Shown one piece after another: positions 17,966-26,129 of a DNA stretch of 64,000 nucleotides; the stretch's first letter is position 1, and each line of letters starts with the position of its first letter. The stretch is from Sporolactobacillus kofuensis (GTDB lineage Bacteria; Bacillota; Bacilli; Bacillales; Sporolactobacillaceae). Location of the stretch: assembly GCF_024125425.1 (NCBI RefSeq), contig NZ_JAMXWN010000008.1, positions 1 through 64,000 of the forward strand, written 5' to 3'. Position numbers and translations under genes: made by a program. Under the pieces are notes generated by a model. The model ran no database searches. It saw only the letters and a list, made by a program, of their open reading frames with translations, and was not told the DNA's origin.

Positions 17966-17995
17966 TTCGCACCACTGACAAATAAATAACTATAA

Positions 17996-18027
17996 AAACA
18001 CCTGCAGGTTAAGCCTGCAGGTGTTTT
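17996..18027 (+). terminator. ribU terminator
   Basis: AAACACCTGCAGG and CCTGCAGGTGTTTTT form a 12-13 bp stem around TTAAG; it can also act for the minus strand. Confidence 0.9.
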
Positions 18028-18061
18028 TGTGTTCAATCATGCGAAGCATGTGTCTCACTTA

Positions 18062-18157
18062 TTAATAGCAGAAGGCAGTGCCCACAATAATCAATAAAAT
18101 GAACAGAACAACGATTAACGCAAAGTTATTGTTCAATCCGTCGTGAGGTGCACCCAT
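18062..18157 (-). CDS. YjcZ-family sporulation peptide
   Basis: A 31-residue peptide, MGAPHDGLNNN followed by one hydrophobic helix (FALIVVLFILLIIVG) and ending TAFCY. This matches the YjcZ/YhzA-type small membrane peptides that are abundant in spore formers and made during sporulation. An RBS-like AGAGGAAG lies upstream, spaced a little far from the ATG. It lies alone between ribU and the thioesterase. Function in the family is unknown; membrane location is inferred from the single helix. Confidence 0.85.
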   Translation of the reverse strand: MGAPHDGLNNNFALIVVLFILLIIVGTAFCY

Positions 18158-18262
18158 GTCGTCACTCTTCCTCTCACATGTCGTTTTTTTGAGTCATGGA
18201 ACCCTGGACCCAACACTACATGTTATGCACATTCATGTGATTTGTGTGGACACTGGGCACGA

Positions 18263-18775
18263 TTATTCCCACGGCTTTGCTAAGGTCAAATGACTTGTAA
18301 AGTTCTTTGTTTCTTGCCTTCTTAACTTTCGGTTCAAATAGCGTTTTTCTGCACTTCCGAAAAGCAAATGTTCTTCTTCACTTTCCGGTATCACCTTTGG
18401 AACGGGGATCGGTTTACCCTTTTCATCAATCGCAACAAAAGTTAGGAAACAAGTGGTACACAAGTCTCGTTTTCCTGTTATCAGATGTTCATTAATGATT
18501 TTAACAAAAACCTCCATAGAAGTATGATGGCTCCATGTAACAAAAGCCTCAAGACATACGGATGATCCAGCGTAAATGGGTTGTAGGAAATCAACAGAAT
18601 CAATCGAAGCAGTAACAACCAAGCTTCGTGAATGCCTAGTTGCCGCTATGGCAGCAATATTGTCAACATACATCATTAACTTTCCACCAAAAAACGTTCC
18701 GTGATTATTTGTATCATTCGGCAGTACATGAACAGATGTTATCGAAAGCGATTCCTTAGCCCTCTTTGATTCCAT
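18263..18775 (-). CDS. Acyl-CoA thioesterase, hotdog fold (YkhA-like)
   Basis: Hydrolyses acyl-CoA to free acid and CoA. The 170-residue protein has a single hotdog domain: VLPNDTNNHGTFFGGKLMMYVD (parts: N22-H-G-x-x-F-G-G motif, about 21-35), where the Asp/Asn region forms the active site, and the conserved ASIDSVDFLQPIYAG strand (about 57-71). This matches the YkhA/BFIT acyl-CoA hydrolase group. The C-terminal tail is basic. Divergent from the 3D-domain gene, with a 470-bp gap between. Confidence 0.9.
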   Translation of the reverse strand: MESKRAKESLSITSVHVLPNDTNNHGTFFGGKLMMYVDNIAAIAATRHSRSLVVTASIDSVDFLQPIYAGSSVCLEAFVTWSHHTSMEVFVKIINEHLITGKRDLCTTCFLTFVAIDEKGKPIPVPKVIPESEEEHLLFGSAEKRYLNRKLRRQETKNFTSHLTLAKPWE

Positions 18776-19127
18776 GATTACTCCTCATTCCCTTTTGGGT
18801 TCTATTTTCATTGTAAAAATTGTCTATGAATGACCCGTTCGTGAAAACCAATCAAAAATGTATGAATCACACTTCCCACACATCTCGGATAATAGTGATT
18901 CAATTTACCTTTGATTCACTTCATTTTTTCACTTTTTCATTCACTAGTTAGTATAAATGAAAAGAGATACTGTCGCAAAATCTGTGGTTAAAAACGTATT
19001 GAGACAAGTTTCTTCGTTTTTTGCATAGGCATCTTTATTTTTTAATGGTTTTTCCATTAAGAACCATAAAAAAAAATAAGAAAACTAGCGAAAATTGTAT
19101 TGACAAATTCTAAAATATTGATCTCAT
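18776..19127. other. Noncoding gap with inverted repeats
   Basis: No ORF supported. It holds a perfect 7-bp inverted repeat GAATCAC/GTGATTC (about 18864-18901) with a 23-nt loop, and a hairpin TTAATGG-TTTTT-CCATTAA (19042-19060) whose first arm can alternatively pair as ATGGTT with AACCAT (19062-19067). Neither has a T-run, so they are not terminators. Role unknown. Confidence 0.5.
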
Positions 19128-19144
19128 GTTACACAACTGTAATA
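19128..19144 (+). promoter_or_regulatory. WalR (YycF) binding box
   Basis: TGTTAC-N5-TGTAAT fits the published WalR consensus TGTWAH-N5-TGTWAH exactly. It lies about 100 bp before a 3D-domain cell-wall gene, the kind of gene WalRK controls in B. subtilis (yocH). TTGACA at 19101-19106 is nearby, as is TTGATC-N16-TAATAT (19119-19146). Confidence 0.65.
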
Positions 19145-19245
19145 TTGCTAAAACATGTATGAGATATTCAACCCTTAGAATAATCCTTGGATGTTAGCCA
19201 TGATGATGTTCATGGCTGGATCACCTAAGGAGGTTTTTTTACTTA

Positions 19246-20202
19246 ATGAATATCATTAAAAGGCTGACGGCAATGACGAGCTTGACCGTATGTCTTGGTG
19301 TCCTGGCACCAACGACGATCGTATTCGCCAAAACGAACAGTACAAATGATAATCACATCATGAATAGTGAAAATCCTGTACGCACAACTCATGCCATTGG
19401 ATTTGCAGCAAATGCTCCATCCGATCAAGCTGATAACCAGAATGTCACTATTATATTCGGAAATAGTTTGCTTCAAAAAGGCGATTCAGGACCGGTGGTT
19501 GCGAAACTGCAAGATAAGCTTCAAAAATTAGGTTACCTCGATGGGCAGCACAACGGCATCATCGATGAACAAACATTTGAAGCAATTGATGCATTCCAAT
19601 CGGACAAACAGGATTTCGACAACGGCATTATTGGCGCAGATACGAAGACTGCTCTCTACACAGTCTATCGCAACACAAAAGAAGCAAAGGATTACCAAGA
19701 AAAAGCGGTTGAAATTAAGGTTCAGGAAAAGAAAGAAGCAGAAGAAAAAGCACGTCAAGCTGCTGAGGCGAAAAAAAGAGCTAAAGAGGCTGCACAAAAA
19801 GCGGCAAAAGCAGCCGAGAAGAAAGCTGCAGAACGTGCTAAAGAAAATGCATCGAAGCCTAAAGTACAGAATACTTCATATCAACCAAAAGAAGAAAAAA
19901 AGCAATCAGCGCCGGCTGGTCAATCTGGACAGTCTATTACAGTTGAAGCTACGAGTTATTCACTCAGCGGGCGAACAGCAACGGGTATTGACTTCAGCAG
20001 TAACCCAAACGCTAAAGTGATTGCCGTTGATCCGGCAGTTATTCCACTGGGTTCGCGGGTAATGATTCCAGGTTATGGCGTGTACCTTGCTGCTGATACC
20101 GGTGGTGCTATCAAAGGAAATCGAATTGATGTTCATCTTCCATCGAAAAATCAAGCACTAAACTTTGGGCGCAAAACAATCACGATTAAAATTCTTCATT
20201 AA
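19246..20202 (+). CDS. Secreted 3D-domain cell-wall protein with peptidoglycan-binding domain (YocH-like)
   Basis: Likely exported peptidoglycan-degrading or binding enzyme. The 318 residues comprise a signal peptide (about 1-29, ending VFAKT), a PG_binding_1 domain (about 83-140: LQKGDSGPVVAKLQDKL, then LGYLDG), a highly charged Lys/Glu/Ala coiled coil (about 145-205), and a C-terminal 3D domain (about 232-318) with its conserved Asp residues in VIAVDPAVIPLGS, AADTGGAIKG and RIDVHLPS. AAGGAGGT lies 11 nt before the ATG. A WalR box upstream supports a role in wall turnover. The coiled coil resembles NlpC/P60 hydrolases. Confidence 0.88.
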   Translation: MNIIKRLTAMTSLTVCLGVLAPTTIVFAKTNSTNDNHIMNSENPVRTTHAIGFAANAPSDQADNQNVTIIFGNSLLQKGDSGPVVAKLQDKLQKLGYLDGQHNGIIDEQTFEAIDAFQSDKQDFDNGIIGADTKTALYTVYRNTKEAKDYQEKAVEIKVQEKKEAEEKARQAAEAKKRAKEAAQKAAKAAEKKAAERAKENASKPKVQNTSYQPKEEKKQSAPAGQSGQSITVEATSYSLSGRTATGIDFSSNPNAKVIAVDPAVIPLGSRVMIPGYGVYLAADTGGAIKGNRIDVHLPSKNQALNFGRKTITIKILH

Positions 20203-20230
20203 TAGAGCAATGAACGAATAATTATATAAG

Positions 20231-20266
20231 AAAGCACCGATGACCAACGTCATCGGTGCTTTTTTT
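20231..20266 (+). terminator. Terminator of the 3D-domain gene
   Basis: AAAGCACCGATGAC and GTCATCGGTGCTTT form a 14-bp stem around CAAC, followed by a T-run. Confidence 0.92.
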
Positions 20267-20361
20267 AGTCAAAGAAGAAAGAATTGAGCATTAGTCATCT
20301 AGTCCGGATGTGATGCTCACAATCCACCTATGCAGACAAGTACTTCTATATTTTTCCTTAA

Positions 20362-21462
20362 TTAGCCGTCGATTCGATAATGGATCTGTTGCTTTTCAGC
20401 ATGTTTTTGCAAACCAAGATTGATCAATTTCTCGATCAGTTTTTGATAAGGCAAACCCGTATGCTGCCAGAGCAAAGGGAACATGCTAAATTGGGTAAAT
20501 CCCGGCATCGTATTCACTTCATTAACGAGGATACGTTGATCCCCTTCTCGAACGAACACGTCAACGCGCGCAAGTCCGGAGAGATTCAGTGCAGTGAAGG
20601 CACGTTTTGCGACTTGTTCCAATTCTGCCTTTACTTTGTCAGGAAGGTCTGCCGGAATAACCAAAGTACTCTCACCTTCCTGATATTTTGATTGGTAATC
20701 ATAGAATGCGGCATTCTTAGTGATAATTTCACCGGGCACAGAAACAGATAGTTCATGGTTTCCGACTACTCCGATTTCGACTTCTCGGCCATTTACACCT
20801 TCTTCAATGATCACTTTCGTATCATAGAGTAATGCTTCTGTCACAGCAGCCGATAATTCAGTTTCGCTCACACATTTACTGATTCCAACACTTGAACCGC
20901 CATTTGCCGGTTTAACAAAGCAAGGATATCCAATAGCATTCTTCACTTTGAGAATCATTGCAGGTGCTTCATTTTCCCATTCAAAGCGCGACATCGATAC
21001 ATAATGAGGCTCTGGGATGTTATGTGCTGCAAAGACATCCTTCATCAAAACTTTATCCATACCTACGCTTGAACCAGCAACACCTGATCCAACATACGCA
21101 ATATTCAGAAGTTCAAACAAACCTTGTACAGTACCATCCTCACCATTTGGTCCGTGAAGTAATGGAAAAATGATGTCCGGTCTCGTCTCCGTACTTGAAG
21201 ATGCTGATGGTGCGAGCCAATGCTCTGCGATCTCTTCCGCACTGCTGTCTTCCTTAAGCAACAACTGATCTTTATACGTCAGTTTTCCTTTAATCTCTTC
21301 TCCTGCAATCCAACGGCCATCCTGCTGAATGTACACAGGAAGTACTCGATATTTCTCCAAATCCATTGCATTGATCACTGAATATGCAGTGAGTAATGAA
21401 ATTTCATATTCTGTGGATTTTCCGCCGTATAATACAGCGACCGTTTTCTTTTCATTCGCCAT
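20362..21462 (-). CDS. ddl: D-alanine--D-alanine ligase
   Basis: ATP-grasp ligase that makes the D-Ala-D-Ala end of peptidoglycan precursors. About 366 residues. N-terminal AVLYGGKSTEYEISLLTA (Ddl signature), LHGPNGEDGTVQG (about 97-109), the FYDYQSKY omega-loop segment (about 255) and NEVNTMPGFT (about 327-336). The Tyr in SKY is the form seen in D-Ala-D-Ala ligases; D-Ala-D-Lac ligases of vancomycin-resistant lactobacilli have Phe there, so an ordinary dipeptide product is inferred. The ATG at 21462 with GAGG 8 nt before it is preferred over an upstream ATG lacking an RBS. Confidence 0.95.
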   Translation of the reverse strand: MANEKKTVAVLYGGKSTEYEISLLTAYSVINAMDLEKYRVLPVYIQQDGRWIAGEEIKGKLTYKDQLLLKEDSSAEEIAEHWLAPSASSSTETRPDIIFPLLHGPNGEDGTVQGLFELLNIAYVGSGVAGSSVGMDKVLMKDVFAAHNIPEPHYVSMSRFEWENEAPAMILKVKNAIGYPCFVKPANGGSSVGISKCVSETELSAAVTEALLYDTKVIIEEGVNGREVEIGVVGNHELSVSVPGEIITKNAAFYDYQSKYQEGESTLVIPADLPDKVKAELEQVAKRAFTALNLSGLARVDVFVREGDQRILVNEVNTMPGFTQFSMFPLLWQHTGLPYQKLIEKLINLGLQKHAEKQQIHYRIDG

Positions 21463-21607
21463 TATAAATGCCTCAATTCTATTCTGTGATTGGAAAGCCA
21501 TGTATCACTGCTCATGACGCTGCCTTTCAACATTTACTTAGTTTAGCATAATCCGTCGAGGAGAACGCCTTCTTCTAAAAAAAATCATTATTTTTAATGA
21601 AATAATC

Positions 21608-22870
21608 TTATTTTTCAAGTTTCACATGTTCCAAATAGTTAATCCGGTCAAGCATTGTCGGATGATCATACTGGATCCACTTCACTAATGCAGGTGGATT
21701 CATTTCACCTAGACTAGAAGCGGACAACTTTTGAAAGGAAGAAATTGCTGCTTGCTTATTCTGAGTCATCTGAATAGCATATTGATCTGCTTGATGTTCA
21801 AAGTGTCTGGAGACCGTATTCTGGACAGGTTCACCCAAAAATGAAAGTAGCGATAGAACTAAGAGAAGCATAGGTAACGCTGAAAGGTCCCCGGGATGTG
21901 TCAGATTCATTCGTGTGCCCCATTTTATCGTCAACCAGAGGTGAACTTTCGCAGCGATCCACAGCGTGAAGAGCAAACCGAGCAGAGCTGCTGCTGTTCC
22001 CCAGAGAATATGATGCATGACATAATGACCCATCTCGTGAGCCATGACAAAAAGAACCTGCTCATGACTAAGGCGCTTGACTGTTGTATCCCACAAAACG
22101 ATGCGCAGATGGGACCCTATGCCATTAACGTAAGCATTCATGGCGTTGGTTTCTTTGGACATATCTACTTCATAGACATTATGAGCAGGGATACCTGCAT
22201 GTGATGCCAATTGTAAGATTTCCTGTTTTAATTCTCCATCTTGAAGGCTTTGAAAATGATTATACAGTGGATCGATCACAACCGGCTGTAGGTACATCAT
22301 AAACAAAACAAACGGAATCGACAGCAGCCATGCTGGAAACCACCAGTTTTTCGGATATCTGCGAATCAGAGCGAAAACCGTAGTGAGCGCAATAAAGCCG
22401 ATCAGTGTACTAATTGCCGTACTCAGCGCTTGATCTTTCAACCACTCGGAAATCGGCTGCACGCTTATTCCATAATGTACAGACAATTGATAGGAGGCAA
22501 AATCGACCGGCAAAAAAATCAAGGCAAGAATCAAAGCAATCGCAACGTAGCTAATCAGCATCTGTATGATAAAGAAAGGCGAAATACGCTCCGACCAACG
22601 CTTAAGCCAATGCGAAATCCCGGCTATCAACACGAAAAGATAAATGCCCCATTCCAATGGAATCTCGGCGAAAGAGAGAAAATGACGCCAAGCATTGAAC
22701 ACGCCGCTTTCTGCTAACTGCTGTTTGCTCATAAACAGTGCTGGATCGGCTGCAGTGCCTTTCATATCAACAGGTAGTGTAGACTTCGACCAAACAAAAA
22801 AATAGGCTGCCATGGTTATGAGATAGATAGCATACAATGCGATAAACCACCACATCGTCTTCTTCTTCAC
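21608..22870 (-). CDS. M48 family membrane zinc metallopeptidase (Ste24/YhfN-like)
   Basis: Integral membrane protease related to yeast CAAX protease Ste24 and B. subtilis YhfN. 420 residues with about seven hydrophobic segments. The zinc motif HEMGH lies in VMAHEMGHYVMHH (about residue 275), and the third-ligand region follows as HFEHQADQYAI (about 360). The conserved DPLYNHF segment (about 197) is present. Role in the family: membrane-protein quality control or peptide cleavage; substrate unknown. Stands alone, with no obvious operon partner. Confidence 0.88.
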   Translation of the reverse strand: MKKKTMWWFIALYAIYLITMAAYFFVWSKSTLPVDMKGTAADPALFMSKQQLAESGVFNAWRHFLSFAEIPLEWGIYLFVLIAGISHWLKRWSERISPFFIIQMLISYVAIALILALIFLPVDFASYQLSVHYGISVQPISEWLKDQALSTAISTLIGFIALTTVFALIRRYPKNWWFPAWLLSIPFVLFMMYLQPVVIDPLYNHFQSLQDGELKQEILQLASHAGIPAHNVYEVDMSKETNAMNAYVNGIGSHLRIVLWDTTVKRLSHEQVLFVMAHEMGHYVMHHILWGTAAALLGLLFTLWIAAKVHLWLTIKWGTRMNLTHPGDLSALPMLLLVLSLLSFLGEPVQNTVSRHFEHQADQYAIQMTQNKQAAISSFQKLSASSLGEMNPPALVKWIQYDHPTMLDRINYLEHVKLEK

Positions 22871-22997
22871 ATAAGACCCTCCTCAGAAACATTACGTGAA
22901 CTTGTCAGCCATCACCTTCATATGGACGGCCTATTATCAATTTAGTCCTGCTACCCTGTGTTTAGAACAAGCTTCCTGAATGATGCTTTGGAGCGTA

Positions 22998-23987
22998 TTA
23001 AATAAATGTGGATAATAGCTCTTCTTCGCTGATTTTCCCAAAATAATAGTGACAATCCAATGCTTTGAGTTTTTCAACAAGTGCGTTCTGTTCATATTTT
23101 GTCCCAATCATTCGTTTTTCAAATTCTCGAACATCTCCAACACCGAAGAAGTCACCAAAGATAAACATTTGTTCGATAAATCCTTTTTTCACATTTAATC
23201 GAAGATCAATCCGTCCACCTTGGAACCGACGTGCTCTACGCACATTAAATTCAGGAGATTTTCCATAGACCCAATCCCAGTTACGATATCTTCTCTTAGC
23301 AATATTTATGATGTTGATCCAATCTTCATCGGTGAATTGGTATTCAGGGATCTGATTTTCTCCTTCAAAAATATATCGAAGCAACTGTTCTTTAAACTGA
23401 TGAATGTTCATGTCTTCCGCCAAATGCTCGCGGATATTCGTAACACGGCTACGCACGGATTTTATTCCTTTAGATTCAAACTTTGCTGCGTCAGGATGCA
23501 GTGCACTGGACACATTGTCCAAATTCACATCAAAAAGCAAAGTCCCATGGCTAAAAATACGGCCTTGAGTGACAAATTGGGCATTCCCGGAAATTTTCTT
23601 ACCCCCTACGGTCAGATCATTACGTCCTTCAAGCGTTGCATCGACCCCCATATGATGCAACGCACGAATCACAGGTTCTGTAAATTTCTTATAGTTATTA
23701 AAACTATCTCCATCATCTTTAGCAATAAAGCTGAAGCTCAGATTTCCCGGATCATTATAGACTGCTCCGCCTCCGGATAATCGTCGTGTGACCGTGATCT
23801 CTTGTTTTGAAATGTACTCCATATTCAACTCTTCAATCGTATTCTGATTGCGTCCAACAATTACAGTCGGTGCCATTCGATAGAACATGACATAGGTTTC
23901 ATTGATATCCAGATGTTTCAATGCGTATTCTTCAATTGCAAAATTAAGCGTTTGATCTAATAGATCACGATTATTAATATAAATCAT
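22998..23987 (-). CDS. lplJ: Lipoate--protein ligase
   Basis: Activates free lipoate with ATP and attaches it to E2 and GcvH proteins. 329 residues, the LplA/LplJ size with the C-terminal accessory domain. The signature RRLSGGGAVYNDPGNLSFSF (about 72-91) is complete, the catalytic Lys sits in GKKISGNAQ (about 138), and the adjacent GRIFSHGTLLFD (about 152-163) fits. AAGGG precedes the ATG at 23987. GcvH at 62 kb is a likely substrate. lipA is not seen in its usual syntenic place, which would make salvage important. Confidence 0.93.
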   Translation of the reverse strand: MIYINNRDLLDQTLNFAIEEYALKHLDINETYVMFYRMAPTVIVGRNQNTIEELNMEYISKQEITVTRRLSGGGAVYNDPGNLSFSFIAKDDGDSFNNYKKFTEPVIRALHHMGVDATLEGRNDLTVGGKKISGNAQFVTQGRIFSHGTLLFDVNLDNVSSALHPDAAKFESKGIKSVRSRVTNIREHLAEDMNIHQFKEQLLRYIFEGENQIPEYQFTDEDWINIINIAKRRYRNWDWVYGKSPEFNVRRARRFQGGRIDLRLNVKKGFIEQMFIFGDFFGVGDVREFEKRMIGTKYEQNALVEKLKALDCHYYFGKISEEELLSTFI

Positions 23988-24204
23988 TAGTTTCCCTTCT
24001 TTCTCTTTATTCGGGTATTCTTCTTAATAGTAATGCGCATTTGAGCTGTCGTCTAGACGCAGTTATGCTACAAATAGCTCTTTAACTTTCTTTGACATTT
24101 TCCTTGATCACTTTACTTTTATAGTTAAATTACGCTACCCTTAAGTAGATTGTATACGAAGAACGGCAATGATGATTTTTAACTTATTCATTGGGAGGAT
24201 TCAT

Positions 24205-24855
24205 ATGAAGACCATTTATTTTGTAAGACATGGACGGACACTCTTCAATCAGTACTGCAAAATGTCAGGTATTTCTGATTCGCCGCTAACAGATATTGGC
24301 GAACAAAAGGCCGCTGACTTAGGTGCGGTCTTTAAAGCGCAAAATATATCTTTTGATATCGCGTACAGTAGCGACTTAGGCAGAACGCGGCGTACTGCTC
24401 GACTTCTCCTCGACCATTCCGTAAATCCTGATCTCACACCGATTGAATCAACAGACTTACGTGAAGTCAGTTTCGGAATGTTTGAAGGCGATATCAATGA
24501 CCCAACTTGGGAACGCGCAGGGAAGCAAATTGAATCCCCTGAAGTTCGTGGTGATTCACCAGATGAGTTAAAAATACATGCTTTAACCGGATTGAAACAA
24601 TTGGATACTTCTGGTCTTGCTGAAGATTACGAAGATGTCAAAGATCGAATCCGTGCCATTCTTAGCACATTTGCTCATTCTGAGGAAGAAACGATCCTTG
24701 CAGTGAGTCACGGTCTTTACATCAACTGCCTGATCTACATGTTATCCGATGAAAAAATTCATGTTTCAACAATCGAGAATACCAGTGTTACGAAAATTAT
24801 ATTCGAAAACGGTGTATTTAAAATTGCTTATATCGGGCGTACTGAAAATTTATAA
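24205..24855 (+). CDS. Histidine phosphatase family protein
   Basis: Phosphoglycerate-mutase-like phosphatase. The RHG motif FVRHGRTLFNQ (about residues 6-16) supplies the catalytic His; SSDLGRTRRTA (about 59-69) and the Glu in REVSFGMFEGD (about 90-100) are present, and the second His is in AVSHGLYINC (about 180). About 216 residues. ATG 24205 follows GGGAGG with 6 nt spacing, preferred over an upstream in-frame ATG. Resembles the PhoE/GpmB-like group; substrate not determinable. Confidence 0.88.
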   Translation: MKTIYFVRHGRTLFNQYCKMSGISDSPLTDIGEQKAADLGAVFKAQNISFDIAYSSDLGRTRRTARLLLDHSVNPDLTPIESTDLREVSFGMFEGDINDPTWERAGKQIESPEVRGDSPDELKIHALTGLKQLDTSGLAEDYEDVKDRIRAILSTFAHSEEETILAVSHGLYINCLIYMLSDEKIHVSTIENTSVTKIIFENGVFKIAYIGRTENL

Positions 24856-24966
24856 GTGATTACGGGCTCATTGCCTATGATCAACAAGTGTCGCCACGAC
24901 TATACTGCCCGAACACAATGCTACATAAAGACTCTCTTCTTTCGTTTCTAAATTTCAATTATAGTT

Positions 24967-25000
24967 AAAAACCAGACTGGGTAACGCCAGTCTGGTTTTT
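24967..25000. terminator. Bidirectional terminator
   Basis: AAAAACCAGACTGG and CCAGTCTGGTTTTT form a perfect 14-bp stem between the convergent phosphatase and ferrochelatase genes. Confidence 0.92.
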
Positions 25001-25027
25001 CTGATCATTTCATTATAATTGTAGATT

Positions 25028-25978
25028 TCATCTACCTTCAGCACGTTCAATTTTGCTTGCACGTACTACTGAAGCGGCTAATGCGTCAATAAAATCTGGT
25101 GCCGTATCAGGCATCGTCGGTCGGTGGTAGGTAGCACCAAGTGATTCAACAAGTTTGCGGCATTGCTGATCATTGTCATACAATACTTCCAAATGCTCCG
25201 CAACAAAACCAATCGGGCAAAAAACAAAATGACGGTAACGCTTCTGTTGATGAAGGCTGCGAATCTGATCAAGGACATCAGGACCGAGCCAAGGATCCTT
25301 GGTTTTACCTGCACTCTGCCAAGCTTGCGCATAATGTGCGATTTCTGCTTTAGCAGCAATTGCATCAGCTGTTTCTCGCACTTGTTCAGGATAGGGATCA
25401 CCATTAGTCAAGATCTTCTCAGGGAGACTGTGTGCAGTAAATAGAACAACGGTCTCCTCCCATTCACGTTCAGGAATTTCAGCGAACGCCTTTTTCAATG
25501 CATGTGACCAATAGTCAATAAAACCTTGTTCCTTATACCAACTACTAATCGATGTTATGGTCATACCGCCTACTTTTTGAGCAGCGGCTTGGACACGATC
25601 TATGTAAGACTGGACGCTAAATTGTGAATAGTGAGGGGCCAATGCGATCGATACCGCTTCCTCTATGCCTTCTTCGCTCATGGTTTGAACAGCATCTTCA
25701 ATAAATGGATGAATATACTTTAAACCAAGAAAAGCTTTGAATTCACGATCGGATTGTAAATCATTTAACCGTTTTTCCAATGCATCAGCCTGCGCTTGTG
25801 TCCATTGCGCTAATGGTGACAACCCTCCAATCGCTTCATAGCGACGTGTCAGATCCTCGATCTGTTGTTCACTTGGCCGGTGCCCGTGACGGATTGCCGT
25901 ATAGTACGGAATAATATCTTCTTTTTGATAAGGGGTGCCATATGCCATGACCACCAGCCCTGTCTTTTTCTTACTCAA
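25028..25978 (-). CDS. cpfC: Coproporphyrin III ferrochelatase
   Basis: Inserts ferrous iron into coproporphyrin III in the Gram-positive haem pathway (old name hemH). About 316 residues, collinear with B. subtilis HemH. GLVVMAYGTPY near the start, GLKYIHPFIEDAV (about 85-97), the metal-binding His in FTAHSLPEKI (about 182-191) and the Glu in GFVAEHLEVLYDND (about 260-273). TTG at 25978 is chosen because AAGGTG lies 6 nt upstream and the protein then starts MSKKKTG, like the B. subtilis enzyme. hemE and hemY are not adjacent. Confidence 0.95.
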   Translation of the reverse strand: MSKKKTGLVVMAYGTPYQKEDIIPYYTAIRHGHRPSEQQIEDLTRRYEAIGGLSPLAQWTQAQADALEKRLNDLQSDREFKAFLGLKYIHPFIEDAVQTMSEEGIEEAVSIALAPHYSQFSVQSYIDRVQAAAQKVGGMTITSISSWYKEQGFIDYWSHALKKAFAEIPEREWEETVVLFTAHSLPEKILTNGDPYPEQVRETADAIAAKAEIAHYAQAWQSAGKTKDPWLGPDVLDQIRSLHQQKRYRHFVFCPIGFVAEHLEVLYDNDQQCRKLVESLGATYHRPTMPDTAPDFIDALAASVVRASKIERAEGR

Positions 25979-26129
25979 TTTCAACACCTTCTACTCGCAT
26001 CAAATTTTACAATAAACCATCATCATTCATCACATAGAACTCGTCCGGAAAAATGATCCGAATCACGCATATTCTATTTTAGCCCTTTTCACGTATGCTG
26101 ACGAGCGTGCACAATCCGTTAGATGTTGA

